A program made the translations under genes and the position numbers. A DNA stretch of 34,353 bases from Bacilli bacterium (GTDB taxonomy: Bacteria > Bacillota_I > Bacilli_A > RFN20 > CAG-826), in NCBI GenBank assembly GCA_024683495.1, contig JAIKYF010000140.1, forward strand, positions 1 through 34,353. The letters are read 5' to 3'. Positions 10,359-19,817 of this stretch are shown one piece after another. The first letter of the stretch is position 1. Each line of letters starts with the position of its first letter. The notes under the pieces were generated by a model that worked only from the letters and a program-made list of their open reading frames with translations, had not been told where the DNA came from and ran no database searches.

Positions 10359-10996
10359 TATTTGAGTCCTCCTTCGAGTACCTTGACATCATCGACGGAG
10401 ATGATGAGGTTGTTGGCATTGAGAACATCATAGACGGAGATGTTGTCAACGCTTCTGATCTCAACTTTGTCGAGGTTGCCGGCGCTGAGTCTAACGTTTT
10501 CGTTATCGAGGCCAACAACTAAGAGGTTCTTGCCTTCGGCCTTGATGTTCTTCAAGCTGAGGGCGAATTCCTTGGTCGAGATTTTGCTCTGTTCAATCTT
10601 GTCCACGACGATGAGGCCTTTGCCGACCTTCTGGGAGAGGACAGTCTTTAACGCGAGCGCATGCGCTTTCTTATTTTGGGAGATGGTATAGTTCTGATTG
10701 CCATCTGGTCCGAAGACGGTGCCGCCGCCGACCCAGATTGGGGAGCGGGAGCTTCCAGCACGGGCGCGACCGGTGCCTTTTTGTCTCCAGGGTTTCTTTC
10801 CGCCGCCAGAAACCTCTTTTCTCTTCTTGGTTTTGGCAGTGGCTTGACGGGCGTTGGCTTGTTGGGCAACGACGGCGTCATGAACGACTTGTTCGTTCTT
10901 CTCGGTAATGCCGAAGACTTCTTCGCTTAAGACGAGGTCCCCGGTCTTTTCGCCAGCGAGATTAACAACGGCGACAGAGATTTTCTTTTTGGCCAT
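10358..10996 (-). CDS. rplD: 50S ribosomal protein L4 (uL4)
   Basis: RKEVSGGGKKPWRQKGTGRARAGSSRSPIWVGGGTVFGP. Confidence 0.97.
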   Translation of the reverse strand: MAKKKISVAVVNLAGEKTGDLVLSEEVFGITEKNEQVVHDAVVAQQANARQATAKTKKRKEVSGGGKKPWRQKGTGRARAGSSRSPIWVGGGTVFGPDGNQNYTISQNKKAHALALKTVLSQKVGKGLIVVDKIEQSKISTKEFALSLKNIKAEGKNLLVVGLDNENVRLSAGNLDKVEIRSVDNISVYDVLNANNLIISVDDVKVLEGGLK

Positions 10997-11001
10997 GATT
11001 G

Positions 11002-11694
11002 TTATTCTCCTTTCTTCTCTTCGGTAGAGTGGTCAACTAATGGTTTGATTTCTGGCTTTTTGGTTTGGGCCTTGACGGCACTTCTGACCATAACGAGCGA
11101 TTTCTTTGGTCCAGGAACGCCACCCTTGATGAGGATGTAACCTTTTTCGGCGTTGCTCTCAACAATGGTGAGGTTGAGGATGGTGGCTTGGGTGTTGCCC
11201 CAGTGGCCGGCCATCTTTTTGCCTGGGATGACACGGTTGTTGTCACGGCCGTTGTTCGCTAAGGAACCGATGCCTCTGTGATAGCCGGAACCATGTCCTT
11301 TAGGTCCGATGTGGTGACCATACTTTTTGATGGTGCCGCTGAATCCGTGACCTTTGGTGGTGCCGATGACATCGACGACGTCACCAGCGGCGAAGATTCC
11401 GCAATTGATCTCAGCACCGACTTCGGTGGCATAGATCTCATCGCCTTTTAATTCGAATAGATGTCTTTTTGGGGAGACATTGGCCTTTTTGTAGATGCCG
11501 AGCTCAGGTTTGTTGGCAAGGCGTTCGGGCTTGTCTTCATAACCGATTTGAAGCGCTTCGTAGCCGTCTTTTTCAAGAGTTTTCTTTGCAACGACGGCGT
11601 TGGGTAGAACCTCAATGACAGTAACGGGATACATGGTCCCGTCGGCAGCGAAGACTTCGGTCATGCCCATTTTTCTTCCGATAATGGATTTCAT
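11002..11694 (-). CDS. rplC: 50S ribosomal protein L3 (uL3)
   Basis: MKSIIGRKMGMTEVFAADG...GHGFSGTIKKYGHHIGPKGHGSGYHRGIGSL...GKKMAGHWGN. Confidence 0.98.
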   Translation of the reverse strand: MKSIIGRKMGMTEVFAADGTMYPVTVIEVLPNAVVAKKTLEKDGYEALQIGYEDKPERLANKPELGIYKKANVSPKRHLFELKGDEIYATEVGAEINCGIFAAGDVVDVIGTTKGHGFSGTIKKYGHHIGPKGHGSGYHRGIGSLANNGRDNNRVIPGKKMAGHWGNTQATILNLTIVESNAEKGYILIKGGVPGPKKSLVMVRSAVKAQTKKPEIKPLVDHSTEEKKGE

Positions 11695-11707
11695 GCTTTA
11701 GTCCTCC

Positions 11708-12022
11708 TTATTTCGTGGTGACACTGATGTCAACGCCGTTGGGGAGATCGAGTCTGCGGATCGCGTCGACGGTCTCTTTGGTGGGTTTCACAATGTCCAT
11801 CAATCTCTTGTGGGTCCTGATTTCGAATTGTTCGCGGCTATCCTTATACTTGAAGGTAGCACGCAATACGGTGTAAACCTGCTTTTCAGTTGGAAGTGGG
11901 ATTGGACCAACCACTCCAGCACCGGTCTTGGTGGCAACTTCGACAATCTTTCCGACAGCGAGGTCGAGAATCTTGTGGTCGTACGCCTGTAAACGGATGC
12001 GCAGGACTTGTTGTTTCGCCAT
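11708..12022 (-). CDS. rpsJ: 30S ribosomal protein S10 (uS10)
   Basis: [54 protein letters not shown]...[12 protein letters not shown]. Confidence 0.98.
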   Translation of the reverse strand: MAKQQVLRIRLQAYDHKILDLAVGKIVEVATKTGAGVVGPIPLPTEKQVYTVLRATFKYKDSREQFEIRTHKRLMDIVKPTKETVDAIRRLDLPNGVDISVTTK

Positions 12023-12158
12023 GAATTTTCCTCCTTTGATTTCTTCTGGCTTGCTAACTAACGCTCCGGATGAGTTCCCTGACTAAGTCATAGGCCCTTA
12101 ACAACGGCTTATGGCGTGTCAGCAACATCGCCCTTCATTACGCACGTCAGCGTTGAAA

Positions 12159-12187
12159 ATAATACACTCGCGCGCATAGTTCGTCAA
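12159..12187 (-). promoter_or_regulatory. Sigma70-like promoter for the ribosomal protein operon
   Basis: Minus strand: TTGACG (12187..12182), 17-nt spacer, TATTAT (12164..12159); about 130 nt upstream of rpsJ. Confidence 0.8.
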
Positions 12188-12243
12188 CAACTTTTTTAAC
12201 GAATTTTTATCGATAAAATCTGAATTTGTGAAAATTTCGAAAA

Positions 12244-12275
12244 AGTCGATTTCAGAACAAAAGAAAAAATCGACT
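12244..12275 (-). terminator. Candidate intrinsic terminator after queH
   Basis: Minus strand AGTCGATTT...AAATCGACT (9-bp perfect stem) followed by TTTT. Confidence 0.6.
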
Positions 12276-12330
12276 ATTTTCGTAATTTTTTGTGCACGGT
12301 GCACAATTTTCACAAAAATAAGAAGCCGAT

Positions 12331-13023
12331 TTATTTAATTTCGCTGAGGAGTTTTTGATATTCCTCTTCGCTGATGTGGCCCTTCTCCAATTCCTTGGCT
12401 AACCCCTGGGGATAAGTGAATTTGCAACCGCAATAAAGCTGATTGTAGAGTTCATAATGGAGGCGCATCTCCCGGGCGTGATCTTGGCCTTTGTTCTTCT
12501 TGAAATCGCTGAAGAAATATTTGGTTTTCAGGTGTTTCTCGGATAGAGTTTTCCCGATTTTATTGAGGGTTTGCGAGTTCTTTTGCCTTGAGATGGTCAT
12601 GACGGTAGTGAAATAGTCAAAGCCATTGTCTTCGGCGAAATCATAGGCTTCCGCCATCCGTTTGCTATAGCAAATTATGCAGCGTTGCTGGCCTTCTGGG
12701 AGGTCTTTGAAGGGTTCGATATATTTGTTATAGTCCTCGTTGTCGTATTTAGGGACGATGAGGTTGATGTCAAAATCATAGTCACGTTTAAGATAGAAGA
12801 GGACTTTCCTTAGTTCTCCTAGGCGTCTTTCGAATTCTTTTTGAGGATAGATGTTCGAATTGTTGTAATAGATCGTGACGTCGAAATGAGGGCATAAGAA
12901 AGTGAGAGGGAAGCAAGAGCAAGGCCCACAGCAGGCATGCAAAAGAAGAGTAGGCTTCTTACCTTTTGGTAAGGCTTCTAGCTCCTCGAGGCTGATTTTG
13001 TAATAGTTGATCTTCTCTTCCAT
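12331..13023 (-). CDS. queH: Epoxyqueuosine reductase QueH (DUF208 family)
   Basis: LLHACCGPCSCFPL, YNNSNIYPQKEFERRL, CIICYSKRM, YCGCKFTYPQG; directly downstream of queA and tgt. Confidence 0.92.
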   Translation of the reverse strand: MEEKINYYKISLEELEALPKGKKPTLLLHACCGPCSCFPLTFLCPHFDVTIYYNNSNIYPQKEFERRLGELRKVLFYLKRDYDFDINLIVPKYDNEDYNKYIEPFKDLPEGQQRCIICYSKRMAEAYDFAEDNGFDYFTTVMTISRQKNSQTLNKIGKTLSEKHLKTKYFFSDFKKNKGQDHAREMRLHYELYNQLYCGCKFTYPQGLAKELEKGHISEEEYQKLLSEIK

Positions 13024-13025
13024 CG

Positions 13026-14083
13026 TTAATCGTTTAAATTCTTTGAATAATCGTAGGGGCCATAGATGAACATCGCATCTCCGAATGAGAAGAAGCGATA
13101 ATCATGGTCGATGGCCTCTTGATAGCAATGAAGGGTCCATTTTCTCCCCATGAAGGCCGAGACAAGCATCACTAGAGTCGATTTAGGGAGGTGGAAATTG
13201 GTGATGAGGGCATCCACCGCTTCATAGACGTAGCCGGGATTGATGAAGATATTGGTCGCTTCATGGGTGGCGACGAATTTCCCATGTTTCTTATAGCAGG
13301 ATTCAAGAGTTCTAACTGAGGTAGTCCCGATGGCGATGATTCTTCGATGTTCCTCTTTGGCTTTGTTAAGAGTGTCAGCGGCTTTTTGGTCGATCTCATA
13401 GGTCTCGGAGTGCATGACGTGGTCTTTGGTGTCATTGACTTTGACGGGTCTAAAAGTGCCTAGGCCGATGTTGAGGGTGATATCCACGATGATGACGCCT
13501 TTATCTCGGACTTTAGCGAATAATTCTTCCGTGAAATGGAAGCCTGCCGTCGGGGCGGCGGCGCTGCCGGGGATTTTGGCGTAGACGGTCTGATAATCAT
13601 CCTTATCTTCACACTGCTTCTTGATATAAGGAGGCAATGGCATCTGGCCAAGCTGGTCAAGGACTTCTAAGAAAATGCCTTCATAAATAAAACGCATATG
13701 CCTGATGCCTTCATCGAGGACTTTGACGCATTCACAAGTCAATTCCCCATTTCCAAAAGAGCAATGGGAGCCGACTTTGACGGATTTGGCATTGCCGACT
13801 AGGCATTCCCAAACGTCTCCTTCGATTTGGTGAAGCAAAAGGACTTCGACCTTACCATGGGTCTCCACCTTCTCGCCAATGAGGCGAGCGGGGATGACTT
13901 TTGTGTTGTTTCTCACTAAGACATCTCCAGGGTGAAGATAATCTAAAATATCATGGAAGATTTTATGCTCGATGGTGCGATTTTCCCGGTCAATTACCAT
14001 CAATTTTGCTTCATCGCGGTTCTTTAAAGGGGTCTGGGCGATGTAGCTTTCGGGGAGAGGGAAATCAAATAAAGATATATCCA

Positions 14084-14084
<1 letters not shown>
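13026..14084 (-). CDS. queA: S-adenosylmethionine:tRNA ribosyltransferase-isomerase QueA
   Basis: FDFPLPESYIAQTPLKNRDEAKLMV...AAPTAGFHFTEEL...NIGLGTFRPV...GTTSVRTLES. Confidence 0.97.
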
Positions 14085-15247
<1,163 letters not shown>

Positions 15248-15400
15248 TTGAACTCTTTAAGAGTTCGCGTCTTAATTACCCGAAATCGTCCTTAATGAAG
15301 GATAATTCGCCCGATTATTTAGGTGGATATCAAAAGGAGTTGAAAATTCTTTATCAAAATTAATGAAGCGGAGTTTTTTATGGGGTATCATTAGTCCGTT

Positions 15401-15913
15401 ATGAAAAAGCTCTTACTTTTGTCCGGAACGCCAGGAAGTGGGAAAAGCACCTGGGCCAATCAATACAAAGCGACCCACGAAAACGTCTTCATCGTTTCTT
15501 CCGACGACATTAGAGCAGAGTTATTCGGGAAGCCAAACGACTTCAGAAATGAGAAGCTCGTCTGGGCCACTTATTTAAATAGAATTAATGAATATTCTAA
15601 GAAATACGATGAGGTCACCGTCATCGCCGACGCCACAAACCTCCAAAACCAATATCGGAGAATGTATTATGAAGGAACGCCTGGCTTTGAATGGCACACC
15701 TTAGTGGTCTTCAATATCCCTTTCGAGATTTGCTTAAAACAAAATAAATTAAGGGAAATAGATCGCGTCGTTCCCGAAGAGGCAATGGCAAGACTTAAGG
15801 CCGAATATGAGGTTCCAAGCCAAGAAATCATTGATCTTTATGATGAGACCTTGGTCATTGAAAATTATTATGCAAAAGATGCCATAATTGACGGCGACGA
15901 TAATAAAAATTAA
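15401..15913 (+). CDS. Small P-loop kinase (AAA_33 / polynucleotide-kinase-like domain), no phosphatase domain
   Basis: MKKLLLLSGTPGSGKSTWA, SSDDIR, VIADATNLQNQYRRMYY, RVVPEEAMARLKAEYEVPS; resembles the T4 Pnk kinase domain from memory. Confidence 0.8.
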   Translation: MKKLLLLSGTPGSGKSTWANQYKATHENVFIVSSDDIRAELFGKPNDFRNEKLVWATYLNRINEYSKKYDEVTVIADATNLQNQYRRMYYEGTPGFEWHTLVVFNIPFEICLKQNKLREIDRVVPEEAMARLKAEYEVPSQEIIDLYDETLVIENYYAKDAIIDGDDNKN

Positions 15914-15940
15914 GCGGGATTTGCACGGAAAATCAATAAA

Positions 15941-15965
15941 AAAGCGCTTCGTAATGAAGCGCTTT
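15941..15965. terminator. Bidirectional intrinsic terminator between convergent genes
   Basis: AAAGCGCTTC-GTAAT-GAAGCGCTTT perfect 10-bp stem, flanked by A-run and T-rich sequence. Confidence 0.85.
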
Positions 15966-15982
15966 AATTTTACTAATTTTGA

Positions 15983-16939
15983 TTAAGCTCTATTGGCTTT
16001 TTTGGTGGGTTCTTTGCCAGAGAAGAGGCCAAGGACCAAAGCGGCGATAACTAGGAGAGAACCAACGACGATCAACATGATTGGATAGCCATTTCCCCCA
16101 TAGGTGAGGTCGGAGGTATTCAAGTGGCCTTTCGCACCGTAGAAGACGAATTCGGTAACGGCGATGGCGATGAAGTAAGCACCGGCAACAGCGAGGGCTC
16201 CAGCATTTAAGTAGTTGCTAAGAGCGAAGCCTTTCTTATCGGCGGCGCCTTTCTTATGGACGATAAGAAGGGAGAAGCAAGATAAGATGGCGCCAACAAC
16301 ACCGGCAATTACAGCGACGGTTAATTGAGTATTAATAAGAACGTTTCCATTATAAGAACCACTTCTTAAGCTTCCGATTAATGGGAGGAAGTTGACAAGG
16401 GCTAAGGAAGCGAAGAAGGCGGTGGCGCCTAAGGAAATGGCAACGAATAAGTCAGTGCTATCTTTTCCATCGAAGACACGAACCATTGGGATGTTGGTGC
16501 CGATTAAGATGATGATGGCGATGATGACGGCCATGATGATGACAAAGGCGATGTTGCTTCCGTTAGCGGTGAGGTTGAAGTAGACGGCAGCTTGTAAAAT
16601 GAAGAAGACAGCGGCGATATAACCATCAGCGAAGAAAGCGGCGAAGGATTTGACAACGGGTTTATCATCGCTTGGGTTAAGGATTGACTTGATGCCTTGG
16701 AATAAGCCATAACCACTGACAACGGCTAAGGTTAAGCCGATGATACCAAGTTCAGCATATAGGTTGAATGGTTTGCTCATATCAGAGCGGAGCCAGATGC
16801 TGGTATCGGGGGTGCCGGCGTTGGAGAAGAAGTATGGAGTGATAAAGAAGGCGAAGATGACGCCGAGGGCTCCAAATCCTAATAAAATCAAAGCATGGAA
16901 AACCGTGCTTAGAAATCTTGATGTGTTTGTATATTTCAT
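15983..16939 (-). CDS. Multi-pass membrane protein, unknown function (proposed start 16939)
   Basis: Many hydrophobic segments. MKYTNTSRFLST... start has upstream GAGGTAATAGT, so the ORF-track N-terminal part is probably untranslated. Confidence 0.75.
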   Translation of the reverse strand: MKYTNTSRFLSTVFHALILLGFGALGVIFAFFITPYFFSNAGTPDTSIWLRSDMSKPFNLYAELGIIGLTLAVVSGYGLFQGIKSILNPSDDKPVVKSFAAFFADGYIAAVFFILQAAVYFNLTANGSNIAFVIIMAVIIAIIILIGTNIPMVRVFDGKDSTDLFVAISLGATAFFASLALVNFLPLIGSLRSGSYNGNVLINTQLTVAVIAGVVGAILSCFSLLIVHKKGAADKKGFALSNYLNAGALAVAGAYFIAIAVTEFVFYGAKGHLNTSDLTYGGNGYPIMLIVVGSLLVIAALVLGLFSGKEPTKKANRA

Positions 16940-16989
16940 ACTATTACCTCTATCACGCGACCTGCATATGAATATCGCGTATCTCAAAT

Positions 16990-17018
16990 ATTAAAATCTA
17001 TCTTGAAAAGATAGTCAA
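16990..17018 (-). promoter_or_regulatory. Promoter with inverted repeat embedded in the spacer
   Basis: Minus strand TTGACT (17018..17013), 17-nt spacer, TTTAAT (16995..16990); CTATCTT-TTC-AAGATAG occupies the spacer. Confidence 0.7.
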
Positions 17019-17027
17019 TGAATGAAA

Positions 17028-18593
17028 CTAGTTTTTGATAAGAAAAGTCGCAATTTTGACACCATCGAGAGCTGCTGTAGTGATTCCTCCGGCGTAACTT
17101 GCGCCCTCGCCTATCGGGAATAATCCCCATATATTGGACTGAAATTCGTCATTTCGAGGGATTCTGACCGGTGAAGATGATCTAGTTTCGACCCCTACCA
17201 TAATCGCATCGCTATTTTGGAAGAATTTTTGTCTGTTGCCTAGCAATGGCAACCCTTCTAGAAGGGTTTCGGCCACATATTTAGGCAAAATGCGATGCAA
17301 ATCACCAAAATAAACTCCTGGCATATATGATGGTTTAACTTCGCCTAGCGTTTCGGATTGTCTATGAGAAAGGAAATCTCCGACCTTTTGGATTGGGGCA
17401 AAATAAGGTTTGGATTGATTAAACGCTTTCTCTTCGATTGAACGACGGTAAATAAATCCATCCAAAGGATGGCCGTTATAGAAATCACCCACTCTCACAT
17501 TTACAAGCAAAGCGGCATTTCCGTTAACATTGGAACGATCGTGGTTACTCATGCCATTGGTGACTATTCCACCTAAGTCGGTTGAACTATTCATCACAAA
17601 GCCACCTGGACACATGCAGAAGGAATATAAACTCCTTCCATTTTCTAGATGGGCTACTGCTTTATATGAAGAAGCAGGAAGCCCATATCCTTTGGCGAAA
17701 TTATGATAGCTATTGATGTCGATATCTCTCTGCAAATGCTCGATTCTCACGCCGATGGAAAAGTCCTTTGGCTCAATTTTAACGCCGTTTTGCACGAGAT
17801 TTTTCATCGTATCGTATGGAGAATGGCCTATTGCCAAGACGACGTGCTCGGTTTTAATCTCATGACTAAAACCATCTGAATCTATGTATTTTAGACCGGT
17901 CACTTTTAGGCCATCGGTAACTATTTCCTCGAATCTCGAACTAAATAAAATATCGCCTCCAAGGGACTCGATTTCTTCGCGGAATGACTTCACCACTCCT
18001 TTTAAGTTATCGCTTCCGATATGGGGTTGAGCATCGATAAGGATTTCCTTTGGGGCCCCATGCTTAACGAATTCATCGAGGACGAATCTCGAATGGGGGT
18101 CGCTGACTCCGGTGTGGAGTTTGCCATCAGAAAAAGTTCCGGCGCCGCCTTCTCCATAACAAACATTGCTTTCAGTATTCAAAACTGCGTTTTTCTGGAG
18201 ATTTTCAATATCTATAGCTCTTCCAACTACGTCCTTCCCTCTTTCAAGGATGATTGGCCGAGCCCCCGCCCTCGCTAAAATCAAGGCGCAATACATACCA
18301 GCTGGGCCAAAACCGACTATAACAGGTCTTTCTTTGAATTCCCTTTTATTAATAACTAATGGTTTAGGTTCTTCGTATAGTCGAAAATCATTTTCATTAA
18401 GGATTAAATCGGTCTCTATGGCAGCCGAATAAATATAGAAAACGGAGTTACGGCGACAATCCAAAGATTTACGAAGTATTTTGAAAGAGAAATCACTTAA
18501 AGAAAGCCTCGTCATCTTGGCTATTCTACGTTTTATAGCTTTATTATCGTGTTCTAAAGGGAGGGAAATCCCTCTGACAATATACTTATTCAT
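17028..18593 (-). CDS. NAD(P)/FAD-dependent oxidoreductase (COG2509-like FAD-dependent dehydrogenase)
   Basis: PVIVGFGPAGMYCALILARAGARPIILERG dinucleotide-binding motif; NVCYGEGGAGTFSDGKLHT; FPIGEGASYAGGITTAALDG. Confidence 0.88.
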   Translation of the reverse strand: MNKYIVRGISLPLEHDNKAIKRRIAKMTRLSLSDFSFKILRKSLDCRRNSVFYIYSAAIETDLILNENDFRLYEEPKPLVINKREFKERPVIVGFGPAGMYCALILARAGARPIILERGKDVVGRAIDIENLQKNAVLNTESNVCYGEGGAGTFSDGKLHTGVSDPHSRFVLDEFVKHGAPKEILIDAQPHIGSDNLKGVVKSFREEIESLGGDILFSSRFEEIVTDGLKVTGLKYIDSDGFSHEIKTEHVVLAIGHSPYDTMKNLVQNGVKIEPKDFSIGVRIEHLQRDIDINSYHNFAKGYGLPASSYKAVAHLENGRSLYSFCMCPGGFVMNSSTDLGGIVTNGMSNHDRSNVNGNAALLVNVRVGDFYNGHPLDGFIYRRSIEEKAFNQSKPYFAPIQKVGDFLSHRQSETLGEVKPSYMPGVYFGDLHRILPKYVAETLLEGLPLLGNRQKFFQNSDAIMVGVETRSSSPVRIPRNDEFQSNIWGLFPIGEGASYAGGITTAALDGVKIATFLIKN

Positions 18594-19750
18594 ATATTAT
18601 CAGCGACCACCAGCGCCGAAATTAAAGCCCAACTTAAGTTGAAGCCTCCGCATAACCCATCAATGTCCACCATCTCACCGATAAAGAAGACTCTGTTATC
18701 CTTTTTCCAAGAGAGATCATCATTCAAAACACTGAGCTTAATTCCACCTAAACTGACTTGGCTTTTATCAAATCCAAGCGCTTTTGGCGCGGAAAATTTG
18801 AAATTCTTCAATAAATCCGCCACTTCATATGGCTTCTTTAAATTCATAGATTTAACTAAATCAACGACATTGGAAGGGAATAAGGAGAGAAGATATTGAT
18901 CACCGAGCAAATCACGAGATTTAATAAGGTTTTTTTCCAATTCTTCTTTGGAATATTCCGGGAATAAATCTAAAGAAATCGTTGGATTTATCAAATTCAA
19001 TCTGCTCAACACTGTCGAAATATTGAAAATGACGATTCCGCTTAGTCCATAATCCCTAAACAGTACTTCACCTTCTTCTTTATAGACGAGCTTGCCTTCG
19101 TTATTTATGATCGAAACAACGGAGTGATGGCGGTAGCCATCCAATTTCTTAGTTATGTCTTTTTCTTTTATTTGCAGAGGGGTTAATCCAGGTCGATATT
19201 CATTGAATTCCACCCCGCGTTTTTTAAAAATCCCTGTCAATTTCCCATCGGATCCTAAATTAGCCTGCGATTTTCCACCACAAGCGAAAACGATTTTGTC
19301 AAATAAAATAGAGGAGTTATCTTTGAAGATAATCTTCAGCTTATCATCAATTGGACAAAAATCCGCCACAAAAGAATCAAGGTGCACCACCACTCCATTT
19401 CTTTTCATCTGCATCTGAAGGAAATCGTTATAGGCTGGAGCGTTATAAGATTGAGGATAGATTAACTCGCCTTCTTCTTTAAGGACTTGGCCAAAGCTTT
19501 CAATAGTCGATTTTAAATATTCATAATCGTACTTAGACAAAAGCTTATCGATGTATTTTGGATTATTAAAAGCGGATCCTGAAATGGATCTATTCAATAG
19601 ATTGCAGTGCCCGTTGCCAGTTGCATTGAGTTTTTTGGCGACTTTCTTTTCTTTTTCAAAGATCTCAACTGTATATTGGGGGTGCCTCTTTTTAATAAGC
19701 AAGGCGCAATAGATAGCAGATGCTCCACCGCCTATGATTCCGATTTTCAT
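18590..19750 (-). CDS. HI0933/BaiN-like flavoprotein (aminoacetone-oxidase-like family)
   Basis: MKIGIIGGGASAIYCALLI, KKLNATGNGHCNLLN, FACGGKS, GLSGIVIFNIS, GEMVDIDGLCGGFNLSWALISA. Confidence 0.88.
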   Translation of the reverse strand: MKIGIIGGGASAIYCALLIKKRHPQYTVEIFEKEKKVAKKLNATGNGHCNLLNRSISGSAFNNPKYIDKLLSKYDYEYLKSTIESFGQVLKEEGELIYPQSYNAPAYNDFLQMQMKRNGVVVHLDSFVADFCPIDDKLKIIFKDNSSILFDKIVFACGGKSQANLGSDGKLTGIFKKRGVEFNEYRPGLTPLQIKEKDITKKLDGYRHHSVVSIINNEGKLVYKEEGEVLFRDYGLSGIVIFNISTVLSRLNLINPTISLDLFPEYSKEELEKNLIKSRDLLGDQYLLSLFPSNVVDLVKSMNLKKPYEVADLLKNFKFSAPKALGFDKSQVSLGGIKLSVLNDDLSWKKDNRVFFIGEMVDIDGLCGGFNLSWALISALVVADNI

Positions 19751-19783
19751 GCTCTAATTGTATCGATTAAAAGCCTAGAAAAA

Positions 19784-19808
19784 AAGATGGCTGATTTACA
19801 ACCATCTT
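19784..19808 (-). terminator. Intrinsic terminator of glnA
   Basis: Minus strand AAGATGG-TTGTAAATCAG-CCATCTT followed by TTTTTTC. Confidence 0.85.
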
Positions 19809-19817
19809 AGATTTTTA

